Shown: piece by piece, positions 29,701-35,057 of the stretch
How positions within the stretch are numbered: the stretch's first letter is position 1
Layout: each line of letters opens with the position of its first letter
Position numbers and translations under genes: made by a program
NCBI RefSeq assembly: GCF_937863155.1
Contig: NZ_CALMFB010000056.1
Coordinates: 1-35,057 of the forward strand
DNA from: an uncultured Brevundimonas sp.
GTDB taxonomy: Bacteria; Pseudomonadota; Alphaproteobacteria; Caulobacterales; Caulobacteraceae
DNA: 35,057 nucleotides
Reading direction: 5' to 3'
The notes under the pieces: generated by a model
Seen by the model: only the letters and a program-made list of their open reading frames with translations
Database searches by the model: none
Told to the model about the DNA's origin: nothing

Positions 29701-29816
29701 TGGCGCTGGGCGACGCCGCGGGACGCGAAGATCTGGAGCAGGCGCGTCGCCTTGCGGTCGATGTGGGCGACAATTTCACCCCCTTTGAAGCCCGTCATCC
29801 GCAACTGGCGCGTTGA
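26742..29816 (+). CDS. DUF3857, transglutaminase-like and TPR protein, exported
   Basis: This 1,024-residue periplasmic protein has a signal peptide (ending about PALAQG). Residues about 55-260 form the DUF3857 beta domain (HTYHLRRIQVQTRQG, SSMLDGRLTATLQPRDLRVG). A transglutaminase-like core follows with an intact triad: C339 in YGDCKGKT, H382 in FDHVIV and D397 in YWMDGA. A further beta-rich region leads to at least five tetratricopeptide repeats from about residue 665 (ALIERAEALWGSGDTEGARA, ALRTRGEVRLDANDFAGARA and others). Proteins of this build act as proteases or transferases on unknown targets; the repeats suggest protein binding. GGGGAGAGG lies directly before the ATG. The preceding gene ends 85 bases upstream on the same strand. 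Confidence 0.88.
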   Translation: MLRVVIATIVVAVTLIGGPALAQGLAQDPERGPVPDWVVPTPPSDALPAADDAPIRLLAVDEQVRFDAEGVHTYHLRRIQVQTRQGLPYVSTISNEWSPPRERLVIHAVRILRGDQVIDALEGQTFQTLRREDNLESSMLDGRLTATLQPRDLRVGDIIETVLTVHDNGGVLAPHREHLTSLSSAMPVGYYRLRATWPGDMPLRALATAPWSDVRAQRSGRDWLYQIEARDLAPEHLPANLPGRFQLRRVTQITDMADWSAMSVLMAPLYQRAQTLEAGSPLTAEIERIRAEHATDAARAAAALRLVQDQVRYLALSMGEGGYVPMSADEVWRTRYGDCKGKTVLLLALLNGLGIEAEAVMVSTTNGDGLPDRLPIVGWFDHVIVRATVDGATYWMDGARVGDRDLADLTPPDYRWALPVRADGAALLPIDLPPLSAPTVESVVDVDASSGLDAEVPFVFSLIYRGDAAVQARQQFGAVPRDQMETQMRAQMNGQAGAARMDSFDTRYDDDANTFQMTIRAHGRQSWVATSGGRVLGFPEAAIAIPHQPKREGLQAPYADLPYTLAHPWMTRMTIRVVLPNGGEGFQLEGGDQSLEAGGYRIDRRAAMADGVATVSSTIVSLAPEISAADMDQARRRAAALGDTVVRLRAPANYAATVADRARLNPGEDDAEALIERAEALWGSGDTEGARALLDAAIEKEPENAQALRTRGEVRLDANDFAGARADYERALELDPADVEANIGEGMVARAEGRHAEAIISLSVALRLNPSNATALSARGASYHQIGRWDRSLADYRAVKTAAPTSDTGLLGELRALIRLGRYDEAGVLIREKLEAAPTSAVALNALVDMGRRQGRFDEALQAIDAAIAGSAADFNLLAMRAEVRARAGDAVGARADFDALRGMAGGAPVLMNTLCWNQGITGFDLDRALADCDVAAATGDASMVDSRALVLLQLGRYEEARAAYDQALIGQPNQAASLYGRGLARLALGDAAGREDLEQARRLAVDVGDNFTPFEARHPQLAR

Positions 29817-29834
29817 GATCGACACCACATGGAC

Positions 29835-29862
29835 TTGAGCGGGCGGCGCGCGTGGCTATAAG
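29835..29862 (+). promoter_or_regulatory. Promoter of the coxIV-pnt operon
   Basis: TTGAGC (29835-29840), a 16-base spacer and TATAAG (29857-29862) lie about 40 bases before the subunit IV start, which fits a sigma-70-type promoter for the following genes. Confidence 0.6.
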
Positions 29863-29901
29863 AGCGGCGACAGCTCCAATTCTCTGATCCGGGATTCCCT
29901 C

Positions 29902-30144
29902 ATGGCCGGCGCCGACCACACCGACGACTATCAGCGCGGCTCGCAGGAGATCAGCGAGCAGGTCTCGACCTGGGACCTGTTCATGGCCCTGGCCAAATGG
30001 GGCACGCTGGGCACCGCCGCCCTGATCCTGTTCCTGGTGATCTGGTTCCAGCCGGGCGGCAGCTTCATCGGCGGCCTGATCGCGGCTGTCGTGCTGTCGG
30101 TCGTCGGCTGGTTCGGCCTGCGCTCCAAGCCCCAGGCGCACTGA
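29902..30144 (+). CDS. aa3-type cytochrome c oxidase subunit IV
   Basis: This is the small, single-pass accessory subunit of the aa3 terminal oxidase found in alphaproteobacteria. The 80-residue product has a polar N-terminus (MAGADHTDDYQRGSQEISEQ) with the family pattern STWDLFMALAKWG, then hydrophobic stretches LGTAALILFLVIWF and FIGGLIAAVVLSVVGWFGL. Family length and pattern fit the bacterial subunit IV domain. It precedes pntAA, as it does in many alphaproteobacteria, and likely shares its transcript, although a small hairpin and a second promoter lie between them. The other oxidase subunits are not in this window. Confidence 0.85.
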   Translation: MAGADHTDDYQRGSQEISEQVSTWDLFMALAKWGTLGTAALILFLVIWFQPGGSFIGGLIAAVVLSVVGWFGLRSKPQAH

Positions 30145-30151
30145 TCCCCCT

Positions 30152-30188
30152 CCCGTCTTTGACGGGTCCACGACATTCGGCCTAACGT
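30152..30188 (+). promoter_or_regulatory. Hairpin and possible second promoter before pntAA
   Basis: CCCGTC and GACGGG pair around a TTT loop at 30152-30166. Overlapping it, TTGACG (30159-30164) is followed after 18 bases by TAACGT (30183-30188), a plausible promoter ending 31 bases before the pntAA start. Confidence 0.4.
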
Positions 30189-30219
30189 CTGACCGTTCCG
30201 AACGAACGGGGAGATTCGC

Positions 30220-31353
30220 TTGGCCGTCGCCGTCGCCGTCACCCGCGAACGCCGTGAAGGCGAAACCCGCTGCGCCGTCACGCCCGAGACGGTGAAGAAG
30301 CTGATCGCTCTGGGCGCGACCGTCACGGTCGAGGCCGGAACGGGCCTGGGCTCGTCCATTCCCGACGCCGACTATGCCGCCGCCGGCGCGACCGTGGCCA
30401 AGGACACCAAGGCCGCCCTGGCCCACGCCGATGTCCTGCTGAAGGTGCGCGGCCCGACAGCCCAGGAGATCAGCGCCCTGAAATCCGGCGCGGTCGTGAT
30501 CGCCATGCTGGACGCCTATCGCGAGAAGGATACGGTAGAGGCGCTGAAAGGGGCGGGGGCAACCGCCTTCGCCATGGAGTTCGTGCCCCGCATCACCCGC
30601 GCTCAGGTCATGGACGTGCTGTCGTCCCAGGCGAACCTGGCCGGATATCGCGCGGTGATCGAGGCGGCCGCCGCCTATGGCCGCGGCTTCCCCATGATGA
30701 TGACGGCCGCCGGCACGGTCGCTCCGGCCAAGGTCTTCGTCATGGGCGTGGGCGTGGCGGGGCTTCAGGCCATCGCCACGGCGCGGCGCCTGGGCGCCGT
30801 GGTCACCGCCACCGACGTGCGGCCCGCGACGAAAGAACAGGTCGAAAGCCTGGGCGCCAAATTCATCGCGGTCGAGGACGAAGAGTTCGCCAACGCCCAG
30901 ACTGCCGGCGGCTACGCCAAGCCCATGTCGGCCGAATATATGGCCAAACAGGCGGCCCTGACCGGCGAGCACATCAGGAAACAGGACATCGTCATCACCA
31001 CCGCCCTGATCCCCGGCCGGGCGGCCCCGGTGCTGGTCACGGCGGACCATGTGGCCTCGATGAAGCCCGGCTCGGTCATCGTCGACCTGGCCATCGAGAA
31101 CGGCGGCAATGTCCAGGGCGCCAAGCTGAACGAGACAACGGTCACGGCGAACGGCGTCGCCATCGTCGCCCCCGCCAACCTGCCCGGCCGCATCGCGGCG
31201 GACGCCAGCGCCCTTTACGCCCGCAACCTGGTCGCCTTCCTGGACCTGCTGGTGAAGGACGGGGCGTTGGCGGTGGATCTGGAAGAGGAAATCCTGAAAG
31301 CCGCCGTCGTCACCCACGGCGGCGCCGTGGTGCATGAAGGAGTGAGAGGCTGA
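30220..31353 (+). CDS. pntAA: NAD(P) transhydrogenase subunit alpha, NAD-binding part
   Basis: This is domain I of proton-translocating transhydrogenase, which binds NAD(H) and passes hydride to NADP in domain III, making NADPH at the expense of the proton gradient. The 377-residue protein matches the separate alpha-1 chain of three-subunit enzymes: ERREGETRCAVTPETVKKL at the start, RITRAQVMDVLSSQANLAGY, the Rossmann glycine motif GVGVAGLQAIATARRLGA and ATDVRPATKEQVESLGAKF. The start is the TTG at 30220, because GGGGAG stands 6 bases upstream and no ATG lies near. The stop TGA overlaps the pntAB ATG, giving translational coupling. Confidence 0.95.
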   Translation: MAVAVAVTRERREGETRCAVTPETVKKLIALGATVTVEAGTGLGSSIPDADYAAAGATVAKDTKAALAHADVLLKVRGPTAQEISALKSGAVVIAMLDAYREKDTVEALKGAGATAFAMEFVPRITRAQVMDVLSSQANLAGYRAVIEAAAAYGRGFPMMMTAAGTVAPAKVFVMGVGVAGLQAIATARRLGAVVTATDVRPATKEQVESLGAKFIAVEDEEFANAQTAGGYAKPMSAEYMAKQAALTGEHIRKQDIVITTALIPGRAAPVLVTADHVASMKPGSVIVDLAIENGGNVQGAKLNETTVTANGVAIVAPANLPGRIAADASALYARNLVAFLDLLVKDGALAVDLEEEILKAAVVTHGGAVVHEGVRG

Positions 31354-31691
31354 TGGAACACGTCGATCCCACCGTCTTCCGACTGGCCATCTTCGTGCTG
31401 GCGATCTTCGTCGGCTATTATGTCGTCTGGTCGGTGACGCCTGCCCTGCATACGCCGTTGATGGCCGTGACCAACGCCATTTCCAGCGTCATCATCGTGG
31501 GCGGCATATTGGCGGCGGCGGCCCTGTCGGGCGACGCCGGCGGCGTGAACGGCTGGATCGCCAAGGGGGCGGGCGTGGCGGCCGTGACCCTGGCCAGCGT
31601 CAACATCTTCGGCGGCTTCATGGTCACCCGACGCATGCTGGCCATGTACCGCAAGAAGGACAAACCCAAGCCGGCGGCCGAGACGCGATGA
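31353..31691 (+). CDS. pntAB: NAD(P) transhydrogenase subunit alpha, membrane part
   Basis: This is the short membrane chain (alpha-2) that forms the first part of the proton channel with PntB. The 112-residue protein has three predicted helices: VFRLAIFVLAIFVGYYVVWSV, AISSVIIVGGILAAAALSG and VAAVTLASVNIFGGFMVTR, then a basic tail ending KKDKPKPAAETR. The motif TPLMAVTNAISSVIIVG is diagnostic of the family. Its ATG overlaps the pntAA stop (TGATG) and its stop overlaps the next ATG (ATGA), so three genes are translationally linked. Confidence 0.95.
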   Translation: MEHVDPTVFRLAIFVLAIFVGYYVVWSVTPALHTPLMAVTNAISSVIIVGGILAAAALSGDAGGVNGWIAKGAGVAAVTLASVNIFGGFMVTRRMLAMYRKKDKPKPAAETR

Positions 31692-31975
31692 CGCCCGACG
31701 CCGTGCGCATCGCCGTCACCGCCTCGTGGGCCGCCACGGGCATCGGCCTGGGCCTGTGGGTCTGGAGCTGGCTGGGGGTGCGCGATCCGATCCAGAAGCT
31801 GCGCTTTCGCGACTGCGGCGTGGTGCTGCTGTTTTCGGCCATCATCGCCCGGGTGCTGGTGCAGAGCCGGGCGCTCAGCGCCTTCGACTGGGTTCTGCTG
31901 GTGCTGGGGCCGATCTTCATCGCCGCCGCCCTGTGGCGGCTGACGCGCACCATGAGACCGGGGCAGGGGGGCTGA
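31688..31975 (+). CDS. Small membrane protein inside the pnt operon, function unknown
   Basis: This 95-residue protein has three predicted membrane segments: AVTASWAATGIGLGLWVWSWLG, CGVVLLFSAIIARVLV and FDWVLLVLGPIFIAAALWRL, with charged connectors (RDPIQKLRFRD). Its ATG overlaps the pntAB stop as ATGA and it ends 4 bases before pntB, so it is embedded in the transcription and translation unit of the transhydrogenase. I do not recognise the family. Position suggests an assembly factor or accessory subunit of the membrane domain, but that is inference only. Confidence 0.75.
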   Translation: MTPDAVRIAVTASWAATGIGLGLWVWSWLGVRDPIQKLRFRDCGVVLLFSAIIARVLVQSRALSAFDWVLLVLGPIFIAAALWRLTRTMRPGQGG

Positions 31976-31979
31976 ACCC

Positions 31980-33395
31980 ATGAACGCATCCATCGCGGCC
32001 CTGGCCTATCTGGCGGCGGGCGTCCTGTTCATCCTGTCGTTGCGGGGCCTGTCCAGCCCCGAGACCAGCCGCCAAGGCAACACCTTCGGCATGATCGGCA
32101 TGGCCCTGGCCATCGGCGTCACCTTGCTGACGCTGGGGACCACCGGGGCGCTGGACCCGCTGACGCTGGGGCTGATCGCGGGGGGCGTGGTGGTCGGCGG
32201 CGGTATCGGGGCGGTGATCGCCAACCGCGTGGCCATGACCCAGATGCCGCAACTGGTGGCCGCCTTCCACTCGCTGGTCGGCATGGCGGCGTGCCTGGTC
32301 GCGGTCGGCGCCGTCTATGCGCCTGTGGCCTTCGGCATTTCGGACGGGGCGGGCGGCATCAAGATCGCCTCGATCATCGAACTGAGCCTGGGCGTGGCCA
32401 TCGGGGCCATCACCTTCACCGGCTCGGTCATCGCCTTCGCCAAGCTGAACGGCAACATGTCGGGCGCGCCGATCATCCTGCCGGCGCGGCACCTGATCAA
32501 CATCGCCCTGGCCCTGGGGATGGTGCTGCTGATCGGGGTGATGATCGGGTCGGGGGGCACGGCGACCTGGGCCTTCTGGGGGGTGTTCGTCATCGCCCTG
32601 GTGCTGGGGGCCACCCTGATCATCCCCATCGGCGGGGCCGACATGCCGGTGGTTGTGTCGATGCTGAACTCCTATTCCGGCTGGGCGGCGGCGGCCCTGG
32701 GATTCACGCTGGAGAACATCGCCCTGATCATCACCGGCGCCCTGGTCGGCTCTTCGGGCGCGATCCTGAGCTACATCATGTGCAAGGGCATGAATCGCAG
32801 CTTCTTCAGCGTCATCCTGGGCGGGTTCGGCGGTGATGCGGCGGCTTCGGGCGGCGGCCACGTCGAAACCCGGCCGGTCAAACAGGGCAGCGCCGACGAC
32901 GCCGCCTTCATCATGAAGAACGCCAGCAAGGTCATCATCGTGCCGGGATACGGCATGGCGGTGGCCCAGGCCCAGCACGCCCTGCGCGAAATGGCCGACA
33001 AGCTGAAGGAGGAGGGGGTCGAGGTGAAATACGCCATCCACCCCGTCGCCGGTCGCATGCCCGGCCACATGAACGTGCTGCTGGCCGAAGCCAACGTGCC
33101 CTATGACGAGGTGTTCGAGCTGGAGGACATCAACAGCGAGTTCAGTTCGTGCGACGTCGCCTTCGTCATCGGCGCCAATGACGTGACCAATCCGGCCGCC
33201 AAGACCAACCCCGCCTCGCCCATCTTCGGCATGCCGGTTCTGGACGTCGAAAAGGCCGGCACGGTGCTGTTCGTCAAACGCGGCATGGCGGCGGGCTATG
33301 CGGGGGTCGAGAACGAACTGTTCTTCCGCGACAACACCATGATGCTGTTCGCCGACGCCAAGAAGATGGTCGAAGGGATCGTGAAGGGGCTGTAG
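31980..33395 (+). CDS. pntB: NAD(P) transhydrogenase subunit beta
   Basis: This subunit carries most of the membrane domain and the NADP-binding domain III. The 471-residue protein has about nine hydrophobic helices in the first 270 residues (including TQMPQLVAAFHSLVGMAACL and DMPVVVSMLNSYSGWAAAA), then the soluble NADP domain with the fingerprint VPGYGMAVAQAQHALREMAD, HPVAGRMPGHMNVLLAEA, and VIGANDVTNPAA followed by PIFGMPVLDVEKA. All match the family closely. The ATG comes 4 bases after the small membrane gene, and the stop abuts the DUF1801 start directly. Confidence 0.96.
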   Translation: MNASIAALAYLAAGVLFILSLRGLSSPETSRQGNTFGMIGMALAIGVTLLTLGTTGALDPLTLGLIAGGVVVGGGIGAVIANRVAMTQMPQLVAAFHSLVGMAACLVAVGAVYAPVAFGISDGAGGIKIASIIELSLGVAIGAITFTGSVIAFAKLNGNMSGAPIILPARHLINIALALGMVLLIGVMIGSGGTATWAFWGVFVIALVLGATLIIPIGGADMPVVVSMLNSYSGWAAAALGFTLENIALIITGALVGSSGAILSYIMCKGMNRSFFSVILGGFGGDAAASGGGHVETRPVKQGSADDAAFIMKNASKVIIVPGYGMAVAQAQHALREMADKLKEEGVEVKYAIHPVAGRMPGHMNVLLAEANVPYDEVFELEDINSEFSSCDVAFVIGANDVTNPAAKTNPASPIFGMPVLDVEKAGTVLFVKRGMAAGYAGVENELFFRDNTMMLFADAKKMVEGIVKGL

Positions 33396-33803
33396 ATGGC
33401 GTCCGAACCCAAGACCAAACCCACCGACGTTCCGGTCGAGGATTTCATCGCCACGGTCGACCATGCAAAGCGCCGCGCCGATGCCATGGTGATCCACAAG
33501 CTTCTGACCCAGGTCAGCGGCGAGAAGGGCGTCATGTGGGGGCCGTCGATCATCGGCTATGGCCGCTATAAGGGGCCGACCGGCGAATGGCCGCTGCATG
33601 GGTTTTCGCCGCGCAAGACCAATCTGGTGCTGTATTTCGCGCCCGAGTTTCCCGAGCGGGAGGTCCTGCTGGCCCGGCTGGGACCGCACAAGTCCAGCCT
33701 GTCGTGCGTCTACGTCACCGACCTGAACAAGATCGATCTGGACGTGGTGCGGGCCCTGGCCGTGGCGTCCGCCGCCTCGACCCGCGCACGTCACCCGGAC
33801 TGA
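33396..33803 (+). CDS. DUF1801 domain protein
   Basis: This 135-residue protein fits the DUF1801 (YdhG-like) family: TKPTDVPVEDFIATVDHAKR at the start, KGVMWGPSIIGYGRYKGPTG, then FSPRKTNLVLYFAPEF and RLGPHKSSLSCVYVTDLNKID. It is soluble with no signal. The ATG directly follows the pntB stop with no gap, so it is the last gene of the operon and likely translated by coupling. The biochemical role of the family is unknown, and a link to transhydrogenase is not evident from the sequence. It ends 4 bases before the convergent small gene. Confidence 0.82.
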   Translation: MASEPKTKPTDVPVEDFIATVDHAKRRADAMVIHKLLTQVSGEKGVMWGPSIIGYGRYKGPTGEWPLHGFSPRKTNLVLYFAPEFPEREVLLARLGPHKSSLSCVYVTDLNKIDLDVVRALAVASAASTRARHPD

Positions 33804-33807
33804 GGGT

Positions 33808-34071
33808 TCAGGCCGCCAGGCGGTGGTCGGCGGCGTCCCAGAAATCGACCTCTGCGTCGGTCGGGGCGTCGGTCCGGGCTTCGGGACGGCCTTCGTCCCA
33901 CAGGGCGTCTTCGTCGGTGTAGCGCACGGCGGCGGCGGCCGAGATGACATCGACCACCTGTTCCTCCAGCCGGTCCCAGATAACGGCCAGATCGGCGCAG
34001 CCTTCGGCCTCGCACGGCACGATCAGATAGCGGCTGGCGTTGACGGTGGCGGCGGGGGCGAAGCGGGCCAT
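33808..34071 (-). CDS. Small acidic protein of unknown function
   Basis: This 87-residue protein is soluble and acidic, with two cysteines in VPCEAEGCADLA near the N-terminal third, a middle helical part (AVIWDRLEEQVVDVISAAAA) and a strongly acidic tail (TDEDALWDEG, APTDAEVDFWDAADHRLAA). No family is recognised. The ATG at 34071 has GGAG about 8 bases upstream and is preferred over an earlier one at 34125 that would add 18 residues. It is divergent from the WYL regulator, with 92 bases between the starts, so the two may share control. Confidence 0.65.
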   Translation of the reverse strand: MARFAPAATVNASRYLIVPCEAEGCADLAVIWDRLEEQVVDVISAAAAVRYTDEDALWDEGRPEARTDAPTDAEVDFWDAADHRLAA

Positions 34072-34163
34072 GGGGGTTCTCCACATCTGGTCGGCGGTTC
34101 CGATGAGTGGACAATGCTGCGGCATTGCGTCAGAAACGGTCGTGTCATTTGGAGGGTCAGCGC

Positions 34164-35057
34164 ATGCGGCACGACAAGGCGGTCATGGTCATCGAACTGG
34201 CGCGGCGCCTGGCGGCCTCGGCCGAGGGGCTGACGCTGGACGAAATGGCGCGCGAGATGGGCGTCGGCCGTCGCACGGCCGAGCGGATGCGCGATGCGGT
34301 GCTGATGCTGTTTCCCTTGGCGGAAGAGGTGTCGGACCCGCCGACCAAGCGGTGGCGCATCCGGGGCGGTCTGAACGGGTTCGAACAGGCGCCGACCGCG
34401 ACCGAGATGCTGGAGCTGACCAAGGCGGCGCAAGGCTTGCGCGCGGCGGGCGAACCGGCGCGGGCGGCGGCGCTGGAAGGGCTGGAGCGCAAGGTCAAGG
34501 CGGCCATGCGGTCCGCCACCCTGAACCGCCTGGCGCCGGATCTGGAAGCCCTGGTCCGGGCCGAGACCATCGCCGTCCAGGCCGGGCCGCGTCCGACGGC
34601 GGACGAGGCCATGCTGGCGGAAATCCGCAACGCCTTGCTGGCCCAGCGGCCGCTGGGCTTCCTGTATTCGCGGCCCGGCGCCGAGCCGAGACGACGCAGC
34701 GTGGCGCCCTGCGGCCTGATGTTCGGGCGGGCCAACTATCTGGTGGCCGCCGACCGCGAGACGGCCAAGGTCCAGACCTTCCGCCTGGACCGGATGAGCG
34801 GGGTCGAGGCCCAGGACGGCCATGCCCCGCCGCCCGCCGACTTCGACCTGGGCGCCTTCGCCAGCCAGTCGTTCGGCATCTATCAGGACCAGATCGAGGA
34901 CGTGGCCCTGCGCATCAGCTCCGAAGGCGCGGCCGAGGCGCGGGGCTGGCGCTGGCACCCGACCCAGGCGCTGGAAGACCAGCCGGACGGATCGGTGATC
35001 GTGCGGTTCCGCGCCTCGGGCATGCGCGAACTGGCCTGGCATCTGTTCACCTGGGGC
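34164..35057 (+). CDS. WYL-domain transcriptional regulator (3' end missing)
   Basis: The protein has an N-terminal helix-turn-helix (MRHDKAVMVIELARRLAASA, LDEMAREMGVGRRTAERMRD; residues 1-60) and a middle region leading to a WYL-type ligand-binding part (about 150-240), in which RPLGFLYSRPG and GRANYLVAADRETAKVQTFRLDRM fit the WYL strand pattern, followed by the start of a C-terminal extension. The window ends inside the gene after 298 codons. GGAGGG lies 7 bases before the ATG at 34164. WYL regulators often control stress, DNA repair or defence genes, but no such genes are seen next to it in this window. Confidence 0.88.
   Translation, partial: MRHDKAVMVIELARRLAASAEGLTLDEMAREMGVGRRTAERMRDAVLMLFPLAEEVSDPPTKRWRIRGGLNGFEQAPTATEMLELTKAAQGLRAAGEPARAAALEGLERKVKAAMRSATLNRLAPDLEALVRAETIAVQAGPRPTADEAMLAEIRNALLAQRPLGFLYSRPGAEPRRRSVAPCGLMFGRANYLVAADRETAKVQTFRLDRMSGVEAQDGHAPPPADFDLGAFASQSFGIYQDQIEDVALRISSEGAAEARGWRWHPTQALEDQPDGSVIVRFRASGMRELAWHLFTWG

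Noticed and set aside
27291-29828. 2.5-kb minus-strand open frame opposite the DUF3857 protein
   Set aside because: His/Gly/Gln/Arg-rich shadow without domains; the plus-strand gene has a catalytic triad and TPRs.
31917-33950. 2-kb minus-strand open frame opposite pntB
   Set aside because: It is antisense to well-matched pntB and shows the composition of a GC-driven shadow.

Overview
The window is very GC-rich, tightly packed chromosomal DNA of an alphaproteobacterium, most likely a Caulobacteraceae member close to Brevundimonas. This rests on remembered family resemblance, not a search. Supporting signs are the nucleoid protein GapR (DUF2312), the rplY-pth-ychF block, an aa3-oxidase subunit IV gene ahead of a three-subunit pnt transhydrogenase operon, a zinc-free type L36, a GTTC-N7-GTTC SOS box at recN and a large TonB-dependent receptor. 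I see no insertion sequence, prophage, CRISPR array or defence island; most of the window is core genome.

Layout. 1-2056: end of the cytochrome bc1 operon (cytochrome b, cytochrome c1) with a strong terminator, then two hairpin palindromes. 2322-6222: two tandem exported M28 zinc peptidases and a small lipoprotein. 6235-10989 (minus strand): ychF, pth, rplY, an unknown proline-rich lipoprotein and prs. 11194-16744: bamD from a TTG start, a TonB-dependent receptor, and recN with its SOS box on the receptor's stop codon. 16741-19627 (minus): a succinyl-CoA:acetate CoA-transferase-like enzyme and an MltB-type lytic transglycosylase lipoprotein. 19628-20949: a tRNA-Cys-like gene of abnormal shape, rpmJ, gapR, and a coding region that has no ATG, GTG or TTG start. 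21004-24755: a small membrane protein, an NtrC-type response regulator and a DUF4153 membrane protein. 24854-29816: an M3 oligoendopeptidase and a DUF3857/transglutaminase/TPR protein. 29902-33803: subunit IV, pntAA, pntAB, an extra small membrane protein, pntB and a DUF1801 protein. 33808-35057: an unknown small gene divergent from a WYL-type regulator cut by the window end.

Functional themes are respiration and redox balance (bc1, oxidase subunit IV, transhydrogenase), translation (tRNA, L36, L25, Pth, YchF), envelope assembly and peptide breakdown (BamD, MltB, M28 and M3 peptidases, TonB receptor), and DNA maintenance (RecN, GapR).

The best candidates for something undescribed are the tRNA-Cys-like gene at 19788-19864, which has a 13-bp acceptor/T branch and one extra anticodon-arm base; the reading frame at 20569-20949, which would need a CTG start; the dispersed two-stage palindromes; and the small membrane gene fused by overlap into the pnt operon. 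All conclusions come from reading the sequence; no database search or folding program was run.
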